Assembly: GCF_001577835.2 (NCBI RefSeq)
Contig: NC_029532.1
Coordinates: 5,418,512-5,482,511 of the forward strand
Length of the DNA stretch: 64,000 bases
Reading direction: 5' to 3'
From: Coturnix japonica
Lineage: Eukaryota; Chordata; Aves; Galliformes; Phasianidae
Positions 44,501 to 60,600 of this stretch are shown here, in pieces. The notes below the pieces were generated by a model. The model was not told where the DNA came from, did not search any database, and was given only the letters and a program-made list of their open reading frames with translations. Position 1 is the first letter of the stretch, and every line of letters begins with the position of its first letter. The position numbers and the translations under genes were made by a program.

Positions 44501-46412
44501 ACAATGACTGCCTTCCATTGGCTTCACAAGGCTCTTATGACATGGGACTCTTTGGGGCAGCAACAGACTCTTCCTGTGCAGAATACACCTCATCTGTTCA
44601 CGGTGCCATGAGAGGAATGAGTGCAGTATTTTAACAGCTGGATGTGTTTCTCATCTGTCTCTGGAAAGCTCTTTCTTAATACCAGTGGGGTCATCAACAT
44701 GACAGGTGTAGAGAGCAGTGACTGCACTATTGCTATCGGACGTCCTCTAGGAGAGGAGATCACAATCAATGTTCTGGAGAGCTCCCTCAATTGCAGTGCA
44801 GGTACTGCCCAGGGCTAAGTGGGAACTAACCTGGACTGTTGGGAAATGTGCACCTCATTTTCCTGCATGCTTTTGGTTCCCTGAGTGGTTCTTGCTGTCT
44901 TGGATGGAGCCTGCATAATCTCTAAAACCATTTTATAAGTTTTTTCAGTTTCACAAAGTCTTTGCCAGATGAGATTAACTTAAGATGATATCTTTCCTCT
45001 CCCTACATGATCTTATTTGTTTTGTTGGTATATGTAGGATTAAAGGACCTTATCGGGTTAAAGAAACTTCCTCCTTTGGCCTGTTATAAACTCTGCGACG
45101 TACCCTCTTGTTGGAATCAGTACAGATAGATTAGTTAACCATTTTATGAAATATTTTGATAAGATAGGGACAAGACACAGAAATTACTTGATTTCTGGCC
45201 CATGTAATATGGGAGACTGACCTGTTTCTAGTGTTATAGTGTTTCTGAAGTGTTTCTAATCCCTGTGCTCATCCATTCCAGGTGAGGTCTTGCTGTTTTC
45301 AGGACGAATGATGTGGCGGACGGGCTGCAGGAAGCTTACTTTGTCTCTGATAAAATCCAGAACAAATACATTGATTGTGAAACAGCGTGTTTTGCTGCCA
45401 GGAAATGGGGTTGTTCTTCAATACAACAGCAGGAATGGAACCAAAAAGTATTACCAAGGTAATACCAAGGAAGCTTCACTATTGCTTTAGATTTAAGGGA
45501 CCCGTGATGAGGTCTGCAGAGTTCCACAGGTCTTGTCTGTCTATGGAAGTCTATTAAAGCCTTGCTCCATCTCTAAGAGCTAATAAGCTCCTTTTCAAGG
45601 AATGCTGGAATGGATATTGTTTATGGACTACCTTTCTGTTTTAAAGGCAAGCTCCCTGCACGTGTTTGCTGATACTTGGAGGTTCCCAGATGAAAATCCT
45701 TAGAGAATGTTTTCCACCTGCCTTTAATTTAAACATCTTCTTCCTGGAGATACTGGACACTTCCACTAAATCATTTTCTCTTCTGCTCCTTCTCAGAATG
45801 TGACAAGCAGCTGTTTGGTCCCCATGGTGAAATAGTGAATCCTACTCAATCACCTGGTCAAAAACAAGAAGTGGTGTGTCGGACCTTCATCAATGTGGCT
45901 CCTCAGCATCACATAGCTATCCGAGGCCTGTATGTTGACCCGAGCCATGAGAGCAACCAAACACACTTTAATTACATCCTGGTGAGTTGGAAACTTATAG
46001 GAGGTGGTTTAGATGGGCGAGGACCCAACTGCTCATTAGAGAGCAGTTCAGGAGATCAAGAGATCAAAGTCCAGGAGGGTCAGACTGTTGTGTAAATGTA
46101 GATGTGAGCAATACAGAAGACTACCATATTTTGCTCTAACATTTGAATAGGGCAGCTTTTCTCCTGAGTAACCAATTGGCAAGACCCCGGTATTTTGTGG
46201 GTACTTGAGATGTAGGCTGCTGTGATATAACGGTTTGGTCTTTCCTCACCCAGATCCGCGACGTAAGCACCATGAAGACAATGGTATTTCGTGGGAAACA
46301 ACAGTTCTTCTGGCAATCAACAGGAAGCCAAGCTGAAATTGAATTTCATGAAAACATTAAGGATCACCAAACCAGTTTCTGGGCTGAATATTATGCTGCT
46401 GAACCCAAATAA
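29939..46412 (+). CDS. ADAMTS13: ADAMTS13, von Willebrand factor-cleaving protease
   Basis: Secreted zinc metalloprotease that trims von Willebrand factor multimers in plasma. Thirty exons: 29939-30013, 30321-30387, 31198-31478, 31681-31822, 32203-32339, 32750-32833, 32920-33044, 33373-33519, 33835-33969, 34519-34669, 35347-35451, 35793-35944, 36057-36120, 36642-36768, 36987-37132, 37913-38033, 38682-38762, 39024-39205, 39578-39713, 40990-41119, 41323-41512, 42253-42346, 42445-42574, 42784-42963, 43511-43715, 44030-44365, 44627-44801, 45282-45458, 45797-45981, 46254-46412; about 1,472 aa (human 1,427). Order: signal peptide (1-25), long propeptide (to 198), metalloprotease with HEIGHSLGIPHD (348-359) and a Met-turn, disintegrin-like, TSR1, Cys-rich, spacer, six further TSRs, two CUB domains. 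The two CUBs are the family signature of ADAMTS13. The exon 22 start and the exon 26/27 junction are uncertain; the rest is phase-consistent. Confidence 0.96.
31168..31187. repeat. (GTTT)n microsatellite
   Basis: tttg units within ADAMTS13 intron 2, just before the exon 3 acceptor and overlapping its pyrimidine tract. Confidence 0.7.
32230..33969 (+). other. ADAMTS13: ADAMTS13 metalloprotease domain exons
   Basis: Remainder of exon 5 to exon 9. The active-site sequence HEIGHSLGIPHD is split by the exon 8/9 boundary inside the serine codon. The methionine of the Met-turn lies in [15 protein letters not shown] and GVTQLGG are close to the human blocks. Zinc ligands (three histidines) and the catalytic glutamate are all present, so the enzyme should be active. 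Confidence 0.93.
35562..35597. repeat. (TTTA)n microsatellite
   Basis: About nine ttta units in ADAMTS13 intron 11. Confidence 0.9.
36407..36433. repeat. (TTA)n microsatellite
   Basis: About eight tta/att units in ADAMTS13 intron 13. Confidence 0.85.
38682..39670 (+). other. ADAMTS13: ADAMTS13 spacer domain with conserved exosite
   Basis: Exons 17, 18 and most of 19. Exon 19 starts [11 protein letters not shown], keeping the R, R, Y and second Y of the human spacer exosite (RRY...Y around residues 659-665) that binds the von Willebrand factor A2 domain and is the main autoantibody epitope in human thrombotic thrombocytopenic purpura. Two N-linked sequons (NAT, NVT) are visible. Confidence 0.85.
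41779..41801. repeat. (AAAT)n microsatellite
   Basis: Five to six aaat units in ADAMTS13 intron 21. Confidence 0.85.
43850..43935 (+). mobile_element. Probable ancient MIR-type SINE fragment
   Basis: The stretch ttccatcttacagatgaagaaactaagga and the following agtggtagaacagcatc region closely resemble the core of MIR (cattttacagatgaggaaactgagg). MIRs are very old and survive in birds as short diverged fragments. It lies in ADAMTS13 intron 25 in the gene's sense orientation. Edges are approximate. Confidence 0.55.
44627..46412 (+). other. ADAMTS13: ADAMTS13 CUB1 and CUB2 exons
   Basis: CUB1 in exons 27-28 ([20 protein letters not shown] aligns with human [20 protein letters not shown]) and CUB2 in exons 29-30 ([32 protein letters not shown]). 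The final exon ends [12 protein letters not shown] then TAA, shorter than the human tail. Confidence 0.9.
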
Positions 46413-48200
46413 AAGGGATCAGGGCCACTCCACTGAAAAGACTGTGCTCCAATCAATCACTGCTACCTGTCACTGCCTGATGCCACGCACGTCATTTAAC
46501 CTTTTTATACCTACATCTCCATATACTGAGTCAGAGCAGTCGAATGACTGCTGGAATCTCAGTTAATACTTGGAAAATGTATGCAAAAGGCATGTAACCA
46601 CCAAATATTTCTCACAAATGGTTCTAATGTCCATTTTCTACTGGCATTTTAACTGGTATTAACGCATCTTGTCTGAAATTAGTAACTCAGACACTGAAGT
46701 CTCAAGGTCCAGCTTTGTTTATATGCTGTGCCTTTTTAGGACAATAGTTTTGTTTTCTCAGTGACTTAGGAACCTCTCCATACCACAAGTAGTCATGACT
46801 GTGATTCAACAGTGAAGTTTATTCTCCTGCAGCATAAATGTCCATTGAAAATGAAGCCCATTGAAATTCTGGAAGATTAAAAAGAAGGCAAAGATGCGTA
46901 AGAAGGTTTGTCCTCCTGAGTTGTAGCAGCTTGAGAAATGTATGAAGGCAATCGGCTTTCTTTGACCATAAGGGTAGTACAACACTAGGAAAAGTCACCT
47001 AGAATGCTGATGGAATCTCCATCATGGACTATTTTCAGGTCTTTGCTAACCTGAACAAGGACTGGTGGCAATTGGCTTTGTGTGGGAGGAGTAAATGACC
47101 TCCAGAGGGTCTCTCCCAGCTCACCACATCTAGGATTCTGCTTTTACATAGCTAACAGTGGTGCTAATACTTCTTTTCTATGGGAAAATAAAAGAATCCT
47201 GTCTCTTAATGATGAGTTTGATGCCGAGAGATATTTCTTCAGATAAAACAGTAGCTGTGCAAATAATCTACTTGTATCTCCATGGGACAGGAACTGTGTC
47301 AAGAGCAGCTGTTGAGACCGTGTGATACAAACAATAGCAGGAAGATGTGTTTTAGAGCAGCGGTAAATATTCACCCAAGATTGACTTAAATATATATTTG
47401 AAGTTCTTTTTATTTAATGTTTTTAACCTGTTCAGCAGTTCCCTATCTTGGTACCAATCTATCATCCTCATCAACATCTCAATGTCCTACAAAAGAGGTC
47501 TATTCCAAACCTTGAGCCTGCCTGGACCTACCTGCCTACACTTCATGGTAGATAAATGGTTCTGCTTGAGACGTTTTAATGCTACCTCTGCTTTCTTTCC
47601 ATTGAATTCTCTGATGTCTTTTTACAGCCACAAAACCTTATTTTCTCCTGTCTTCTTAGTGATTATTTTTGCTAGTTCTGCCCAGATTTGTTTGGGTTTT
47701 TTGCTTGCCAGCCTTCAGATTTACGTTCTGTTCCTGGAAGAGCAAGAAAGTAGATTCTTGAGGAGCTGAATATATCAGCTGTCCCACTGCAGTGTGTGGG
47801 TGATGCAGGCACTGGGCCTTTATTTCCTGCCTAACCAGAGACGTAACAGTAATGAAATAAAGAAGAAATCCTTTTGTTCATTCTTCTTCGTAACCTTTCA
47901 GCAGATGGGATCCGTCTTCCCCCTCAGCTCTGGATCCCAATTCTCATTGCTATTTATTGTTCCAGATCAACTATGTGGAGTTTCTGGTCTGCAGAGATGG
48001 GCTCTGATTACTGGCTGCACTCTCCATGTTCACAGGCAAAATGTACAGCTGTTGCTTTGATGATTTAAGAGAATCAATGCTGTCTCACTGTACCAGCTGT
48101 TTGGATACCAGCACGCTGCCAACTGGGACATCTCTGATCTGCAAAGTCCTACTTTAGCTCCCAGTTTCTAGGTCAGAAAAGCCCATTTCCATTCAGATCA
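46413..48200 (+). other. ADAMTS13 3' region and intergenic sequence
   Basis: No gene recognised between the ADAMTS13 stop and the CACFD1 5' region. AATAAA occurs overlapping the ADAMTS13 stop (46408-46413), at 47187-47192 and at 47856-47861; any could end the transcript. The open frames at 47398-47769 and 47794-48060 show no familiar domain. Confidence 0.5.
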
Positions 48201-48774
48201 AGGGGAATGGTTCCCTCTTGCCTCGAGGGCACAATTTCTTCACCACCTCCCTCTATAATGAGAGTAAAGGAGCTGCATTATCAGACCAAACTTCCATGCA
48301 GAAGTTTGTGCGTTCAGATCTCGCTCTGGGAGGAGAGTTTAGGGCTCATTGCTGCTGCATTCCCATGCAGCCACCTGCCCTTATCCCGTAAGCTCAGCGT
48401 GCCTCCCATCCCGCTGCTCCCAATGAACATGCACACGCCGGGCTCTGCCCACTGGCTTTTTAATGAGCGTGACATCAAAGCCCTCCCTGCTGGAGGAGGG
48501 GACCCACAATGCAATAGGCAGGGAGACGTGGAGGCTGATCCCACGGCTGCTGGCATCGCTGCTGCGGTCAGAAACCCTCTATTGTCAGCCCTGGGGGGGC
48601 CCGGCCCTGTATGGGGGTACGAGGAGAGACCCAGCAGCAGCAGTGCTGGGTTAGGAGCCGCCTCCTGCTCGTTCTAGAGAGGGGGTGTCATTTAAAGGGG
48701 GCGTCCTGCGCTGCTGGGGTTCAGGTGGGGAGCGGGGAGCTGCCCTTTGATCCCTCAGCAGCAGCAGCGGGGCC
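48200..48774 (+). promoter_or_regulatory. CACFD1: CACFD1 upstream / 5' UTR region
   Basis: GC content rises towards the CACFD1 start codon, with several G runs and a gtcatttaaag patch near 48687-48698. This is the likely promoter and 5' UTR. No defined factor sites are claimed. Confidence 0.4.
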
Positions 48775-53243
<4,469 letters not shown>

Positions 53244-56200
53244 AGTACATGAACCCAGGGTGATGTTTTGGACCCTGAGATGGTGGTGAAGATTTGGAAA
53301 CCCACCCTGTCCTCCCTTTTGCCCACCCCCTCTCTGTCACTCCACGATTTCCCTGGACACTACAGCAACAACTGGAGCTCTCAGGGCTGGGGTGGGCTGT
53401 GCCCCCCTCACACACCAGCAGTTGGACCTCAGTGCTTTGGCTGCTCCCTCCTCCTGCCCACTCAGAACCAAATATCTCACGATCCTCCTTTTTCTTTCTT
53501 CCTTTCTTTCTTTTATGTATTTATTTTTTAATGGTAGAGGTGCTGGCCCTTTGAGTGCTGCTGTATAAGCCTAAATACGTAGCCTTTCTCTGTTTTAATG
53601 CCTATCACATCTTGCTGATGCTTGCACTTGGTGTTTTTCATCATGCAGGCTTTAATATGGGTCCAGTTAGGTCGGACATTGGAGGCATCTCTACACACTA
53701 AAGGACTTAACAGCAAAAAACCCCCATGCATCAAGATACTGATGCCTCCAGAGGAAAGAAGCAGTCTGCCCTTTCTCTGGCTACAGCTTCAGGCAGATAA
53801 TGCAATTTACTTGAATTATAAGCATTAATTACGTAGTCTTAATAAGGGTACTTTGCTTCAGCTTCACTCTTTTATTGGGGAAGAAGGGAAGCGAGGCTTT
53901 AAAAGGATTGTGTTGCTTGAGGCTAATGGAGGCTGTTTGCAGGTGGGATGGTTGCTGATGTGCAAATGAGTCCTCCCTGAGCCCAGACAGACACTGCTCT
54001 GTTCTCTCACTTCCTGTGTCTGCTCCTGCAGTCTGTTCTGAGCCTGGGACCTGCCCTTGGCTTCTGTCTGTACAGCCTTTCTCATTGGGCTCATGTGTTT
54101 TTGCATCAGTCCCAGGCTGCTTTTGTATGGGAAAGAGGCAAATCCTTGCTTTGCAAACAGGAAAATCCCATTTTGGTGGGGTGCTGCTTTATTCCATGCA
54201 CCATCAGCAGTGCTCCCTTTGGATTCTATTTGCTTTGTGTTAGGCAGAACAGAACTGCTCATTGGGTCCAGATCTCACTCATCACGGTTTCTTCTGGGGG
54301 ATGGGAGAGGTTGGTGGTGGGGTTTATTTATTGTTTTTTTTTTTTTATGTGATTGCCTTCTGGTTTTACTTAGGAAAAGGGAGAATAATTTATTTCTGCT
54401 TATTTAAGTGTTTTGATGAGTCTCATCACAGTGCATCATCTCATTCCAGGGGTCAATGCAAAGCGTGCTGTCCTTTGATCCCTTTGTCTGATTGCAGTGA
54501 CAGGAGATGGCTCTCCCTGCTGGGCCTGGTGCTCAGTGGAGGCAGGCAGGAGCTTCATCCCTATACTTGCTGCCTGCTGGCACCTCAGGGTCCCCTTTGT
54601 GTTATTGGGGTGTAGGGGGATGTTGTCACGCTGCAGTTTGGTTGAGCTGCTGCTGGAGGGCACTGGTGCATGTGGGCATTGTAGCAGGAGCTGCACTGTC
54701 TCTGTAGGCTGGGGGGGATTAAGCTGTCAGCGAGTGCTCCTTGTTGGTTCTTTTCTGGAGTTCAAGGAGGTGTGAAGATTTGCACCAGGCAGGAATCTGG
54801 TGTGGGTTGATTTGCACGCACAGGACCTTGCAGCTGGATGTTGGGCAGCCGCTTTGTGCTAAGCCCTTTCCCCCCCTGGGCCTCTGTGCTGTAGTTGCTC
54901 TGACACCAGCTTGTCTGGGGCACAGACCTGCCAGCCCAGATGCAATGTGGTTTAATAGAAGTTTTGCTGTTTTAGAGCCCCCCCCAGCTCTGGGCTGGTC
55001 CTTTGGCTGCATGCAGCATGTGGGACGTTGGCTTTCTATGTGTGTGCAGGGGCTGCAACCTGTTGCACAGGGCGTGCTGCCTTTGCTCTGTGTGGGGAGA
55101 GTGCAGGGATCCCTGTTAGCAGCCAAGGCCTCTGTGCTCCTTGCATCCCTGTGCAGCATCATGGAGTGGTTGCAGAGCAGCACCCTGCCCAATGAGCAGG
55201 TTTGATTTCAGGGGGTTTTCAGTAGTTTAATGGCATTTAGTAGAGGAACCTTGCAGACGGAGGCGGCAATATCAGGGTGAGCACGTCTGCAGTGGGTGGC
55301 CTCTCCTCAGTGTGGGTGAGAGCCTGTTTTTGTGGCAATAGGAAGACTTTTAGAGTAGTAGTATCACAGTAGTTAATGTGCTCATTCACAGTGCATGGTG
55401 GTTATTAGTTGTGTTTAGAGGCACCAGCTTGGAGCTGTGCAAGAATAAAGGAAGTGGAAAAAACCCCACTGCAGTGATTTGATGGGCTGAGCTCAGTCCC
55501 AGGATGGTTGGTGCATCTAAGGGGCATCAGAGAGGCCTTTGAGGGGTGGATGGGACACTCTTTGTTCCAGGAGACCTCAGGAGCAGGTGATACATTGCCT
55601 GCAGTGAGTATGGAAAGACACCTGGGTACTGGCAGTAAATGTGCACTTGGAAATGGACTGTTAGACCGTTCCTGGCTGAGCTGTGAACTCCTCTTACCAA
55701 GCACATTTATACAGCGTGCAACTGCTCCGTGCCCCATTTGGTCACAAAAAATGCTGCACTTGTACATATGTGCTCCTGGTTCCCCAGGGTCTCTCTGCTG
55801 GGCATGCAAAGAGCAGAACCTCTCGTTCTGCTGTATGCCCACACCTTGCTGCTCTAAGCAGCAGCTGATTTTGGAACAGCAAATTGATCCTCTATGTGTG
55901 TGCAGTGAATAAAAAGACCGTTCTACCTCTGGAAAGAGCCACTGTGATTTCTCACTCTAAATGCAGCAAAACCCCTCAGGCTTTCTCTATGGAAGAAAGA
56001 AGGTCACTCAGCAAATACTTCTCTCGAGGCCTGGAGAGCCCAACTTCAATTCATATTTGGGCATTTCCTCCTTTGGCCCTGGGAAGCTCAATTCATCTTT
56101 GTCATTATTTTTTCTTTCTCCTCAGGAAAAAAAACATCCACTGTCTGCAGGGAAAGGTTTCATTGAAGTGAGGATATCGAGAGCTGGTCCATAGCCATGT

Positions 56201-57110
56201 GAGGAGGAGAATGCTGTAGGACAGGGCTGCCAGAGAGCCTGATCTGCTGTAGGTCAATGGAAACCAGAGGCTCTTGAGACCTCAGGCCATGCTTACGAAT
56301 GGTCATGCTTCAGCCAGGTCTGGACATCTTACTGGAAATGGGTCTCAGCTGCAAAGGTTGAGTTTAATACTGAAAATTCTGTGTTTTGATTTTTGGCCCA
56401 TCTCTCTTCTTCAGTCCTTGGCTGCTTTAAATTAGTCCTCTGATAAAGCACAGAGCATCTCACTTAGATGAGATGCACCTCCTGCTGCAGGGGATCTAAA
56501 GGTAGTTAGGAATATCTGACATCTTAGTTACATACTCTGCACTGCCTCCTGATTCCTTGGCAGGAATGGGAGGACATGAGCTTGTCCACAACTCTCTGCT
56601 TGCCCCATGCATTTCAGCAGGCTGACAAGTGCTTGGGCACATCATCTCCAGGCTCAGGGCATGTTGTTATGTCGTTCTGACCCTCTCTGGGGAGACTCAG
56701 GTCAGGCAATTCCTCACAGCCATAACCACCTCCTGCACTGTGCTTTACTTAAAATAAGACCTTAACCACGCAGGACATTAGGAAATGGGTAAGAGCAATT
56801 TGCTACTAACTATGCAGCTGAAATCTCTAAGTGATGGAGGTGGAGGCTCTACACACAGCTGTGATGGAGGCACATCCACCTTCCTTCTTTGTAAGATCCT
56901 GGGGAGGGAATGACCTGCCCCACTACAAAGCATTGTCTGTACTGACTGTGTCTTTCCTGCAGGGAATCACTTGCACTACAGCTGAATGTCTGTCTGTTCC
57001 CGGTCTTTGTGTTTGGTCCTGAGTTTTCTTTGTGAACTGTGGTTGCTCTTGTTCATTAGGCTTCTAGTGTAACGTGTTTTTAGAGCAATAAAACGTGACC
57101 GCTTTTTATA
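53244..57110 (+). other. CACFD1: CACFD1 3' UTR and/or intergenic sequence
   Basis: No further coding exon recognised. AATAAA signals occur at 55444-55449, 55908-55913 and 57087-57092; the last, in gagcaataaaacgtg, is followed by T-rich and GT-containing sequence and is a good candidate distal end. A 3' UTR of 2.2 to 3.9 kb is possible. Many open frames on both strands show no familiar protein and differ in frame and strand, so I read them as chance. Confidence 0.45.
57087..57092 (+). terminator. CACFD1: Candidate distal poly(A) signal of CACFD1
   Basis: AATAAA on the plus strand, the last before the SLC2A6 3' end on the opposite strand. Confidence 0.4.
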
Positions 57111-57279
57111 CGAATTATCGGGCTCTGCCTTTTTTGAAGCCTTTAAGCAGTGTGAGCCTCACCTGGGAGGCAGGAGGATGCTGTGATCCCACCTTGCAGC
57201 CTTTCTCTGCCTCTCCCATCTCACCCGCAGCTCTTCTCTGCAATTCAAAGCAACATCTTGCAGTTGGAGGCAAAACAGT

Positions 57280-57285
57280 TTTATT
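57280..57285 (-). terminator. SLC2A6: Candidate poly(A) signal of SLC2A6
   Basis: AATAAA on the minus strand about 405 bp after the stop codon. Confidence 0.5.
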
Positions 57286-57690
57286 CTTGCAACTACACGC
57301 TGAATGCTTGCCAGAACAGCAGCAGCTGTTAACTCTGTTCCAGCCAAAGCCTGGAGCTCTTGGGCTGCTTGGGTGGCTCTACATCCACAGCCACACCTTG
57401 TGTTTTCCAAGACAGCTTTACATTCAGCCTGGTGCTGGTTATATGGTCCTGTACCTCATGCTGATGTCCTGCCTGGAGAGCCATACATAGCTCTGACTGA
57501 CTTGGGATGAGAATATCTTAGGAGCTTCAGCTGGCAATTTCAATGTCCAAAGCAATGCAGTCATTGCTGCCTGTTCTCTCCCCTTTGTGGGGGATCACCA
57601 TCTTTGCAGAGATCTCCAGGCTCCACTTCTATCAGCACAACCCTTTTCTTTCCAGCCCTTGAGCACATAGCCTGGTGCAGCCAGCAGCTC
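57280..57690 (-). other. SLC2A6: SLC2A6 3' UTR
   Basis: Sequence after the SLC2A6 stop codon on the minus strand, to a minus-strand AATAAA at 57280-57285. No coding similarity recognised. Confidence 0.5.
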
Positions 57691-60600
57691 CTACCTCCTG
57701 AATGACCTCAAGAATGACTTCCGACCGGTCCTGAAGAAGGCTTCAATCTGTTCCAGGGACCTCCGTTTGGTTTCTGGTACACAACAGCCCGTAAATAAGA
57801 TATTCCCAGCGCAGATGACAGCAAAGAATAGGAATGGCACCTCAAGACCAAAGAACTCCTGGAAAGGGGGACAGAAAGCAGATGTGAGCTGGTGCAGGGG
57901 ACTCCATGGAAGAGATCCTGGATGCCTTTAGGGCTGTACTCACCACAACCCCAAGGAAGAGCTGGGTGAGAGCAAAGGCTGTCAGCCAGCTCACGACAAC
58001 ACAGAGGCCTGATGCCACCCCACGGGCTTTCAGAGGGAGGATCTCCGACATCAGCAGCCAGGTGATGGGCCCCCAGCCCATGGCATAACCTGCAGGGGGC
58101 AAAGTGGTGAGGCTTCAGAGTCCATATAGGTGAGCACAGCACAACCCCACCTCATTCAGTCCATCATTATTCCCCACCATATACACTCCATTCTGAAAGT
58201 GACTTCAGATGCCATCTTAGCTTTCCAGGGAGGTTTATATCCCTTCCTACCCCAAACCCAGACCTCCTTGTTCCTTATCATCCCTAAGTGAGGAAACACC
58301 CCCAGGCTCATACCCAGCTCTGGGCTCTTGCTCTCTGCACCTACCCATTATGAAGAACATAGCAGCCAGGAGGGGAATGAGGGTGATGTAGTTGACTGGC
58401 TCAGCAGGAGGGTTGGTAAAGCTCCCCAGGGTCCTGTTGGCAATGGTGCTGTTCTGAGAAGGTGCCATAAAGTGGATGTAGAGCCCCATGGTCAGGTTGG
58501 AGGCCAACATGACTCCAGCTGTGGAGAGATGCAACAGCGCAGAAGAATTAAAGGGAGAGCAATATGTGTGATGGCCCTGGATGTGATGCTCAGGAGCTGA
58601 GCCTCCTCCAAAGGAAAAACACCCTCCTACAGTCCTGCATGGTGGAAGTCTCCACTCCTGCACGTTTACAAAGCTACTGGAAATCCTTAGAGAAAAGATT
58701 CCCTTGCACACCCTGAGAGGGACGTACCTGATACAAAGAGAAGGATCTTCCTCCCAGCTTTATCCATCGACACAGCAGCGATCCCCACTGAGAACAGCCG
58801 TACCAGGCCCACAAGAGCTGCATCATACTCTGGTTTCTGCAACAGCAAAAGCGATGGGGAAGCTGAGATGGGAGACCTGCCTACCAGGTGCTTCAATACA
58901 GTCTGCAGGTCTCAGATCAGCATGGGAGGTGGCAGACATCTCTGATTGCAATGCACTGGGCTGCACCAGGAGCTCACCAGGATGACAGCCGTCTTCTTGA
59001 ATATTGGCTGCAGGTACACGAGGACGCAGGTGACCCCGGAGAGCTGCTGCAGGAACCTCATCCCCACTGCAATCAGGATGGGCTTGTAGATGAAGGGATC
59101 CTTGATTTCAGCACAGGAAATCCGCTGGCTCTGGGGAGGACAAAGCCAGAAATCTGACACATTAGTACAGCTATAAAACACAGAAAGCAGCTTGGTTTTT
59201 CTATTTTCCTATCTCATGCTGGAGGTGAGTCCAGTCCTCACCTGCTTCCTCACACTGTCCTTAATCTGTTCATACTCCTGGGCATAGTCTGTGTCCCTGC
59301 CTCGCAGCCAGCACAGGGAACGCAGGGCCTCATCCTCCTTCCCCTGGGAGAGCAGGAAGCGCGGTGAGTTGGGCATGAAGCAGAGCAGGAGGATCATGGT
59401 GAGCACGGGCACCTCCCCTGCCACAGCCAACCAGCGCCAGTCCAGGAGCAGCCCTGCAGGAGCCAGGTTGGTTGGGAGGAGAATCATAGAATCACTGAGG
59501 TTGGAAAAGACCTCTAAGATCTTCAAGTCCAACCCCAACCACAGCCAATAAACACATCCCCAAGTGCCACATCTCCACTGTTCTTGAATGCCTCCAGGGA
59601 TGGTGACTCCACCACTGCCCTGTGAAGGAACAATCCTGCCACCCCACTGCACACCCAGATACTTGCCCAGCGCATAGAGGATGAGGGAGCCCAGCACTGC
59701 CATGACCTGAGGACAAGTGCCCAACATGCCTCGCACCCCAGGGTGGGAGATCTCGGAGATGTAGACCTGCAGCAGGACAGCACACACAGAATCAATAGAA
59801 CCTCCCTGCAGGTGTCTCACAGTCACACAGCTCAGCTCAGGAATCCCAACACATCCGTAGAGAGGGGAACATGGAGGGGCTGTTCCTGGCAGTGGGACAG
59901 GGAAGTCCTGCAGCATCCATCCCTGCCCCAGTGCAGGAGCAGTGCTGCATGGGAATGCTCAGACCCCAGAGACTGAAAAGGCACAGCCAATGGTTGCTCA
60001 ATCTTTGCCTTCCTCTCTGTATGTGACATAAGGTCAGAGTCTGGTAAATAAGGGAGGAAACAACTCTGTGGAGGAACAGAGCAAGGAACAAGGACCTTCC
60101 TGCCTTCCACTTGTGGTCTAGAAAAGCCCAGCAAAATGGAGACAGATGTTCTGCGAGACCACTACCCTGGGACGTCCTTCCCAACCCCTGTAGCACCCCC
60201 ATCCCCTATTGGCACAGCCCAGCCCTGAAGCTGATGCCTCCAAAGCAGAACGAGTCCCCAGTTCAGCTCCACCTCCCCTCCCATCATACAAACCCTTAGG
60301 ACACGTACTGGGATGGAGGCAGCCGTCACACCACCGGCGTAGCCTGTAAGCACGCGGCCCAGCAGCAGCATCTCGATGCCCTGAGCACTGGCCATGAGTG
60401 CATATCCCACAGCAGAGGGCACGGCTGAGAACATGATGCTGAGCTTACGGCCCAGGCGGTCATTGAGGAGCATGGCGCTGAGTCCCCCCGCCGCCGCCCC
60501 CAGCATGAACACTGACTGTGGAAGGACACAGAGAGGCTTTGGTGGAGCCTGGCTCTCCCTGTATCCCCCCCCTGGTGGAGATGGTCCCGCACCTCACCCC

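Noticed and set aside
54719-55205. Long open frames on both strands
   Set aside because: Mirror-image frames in GC-rich non-coding sequence with no protein family features and no splice structure linking them to anything.
59660-59668. Conventional GT donor for SLC2A6 intron 4
   Set aside because: Using the nearby GT shifts the frame and destroys the conserved [13 protein letters not shown] segment.
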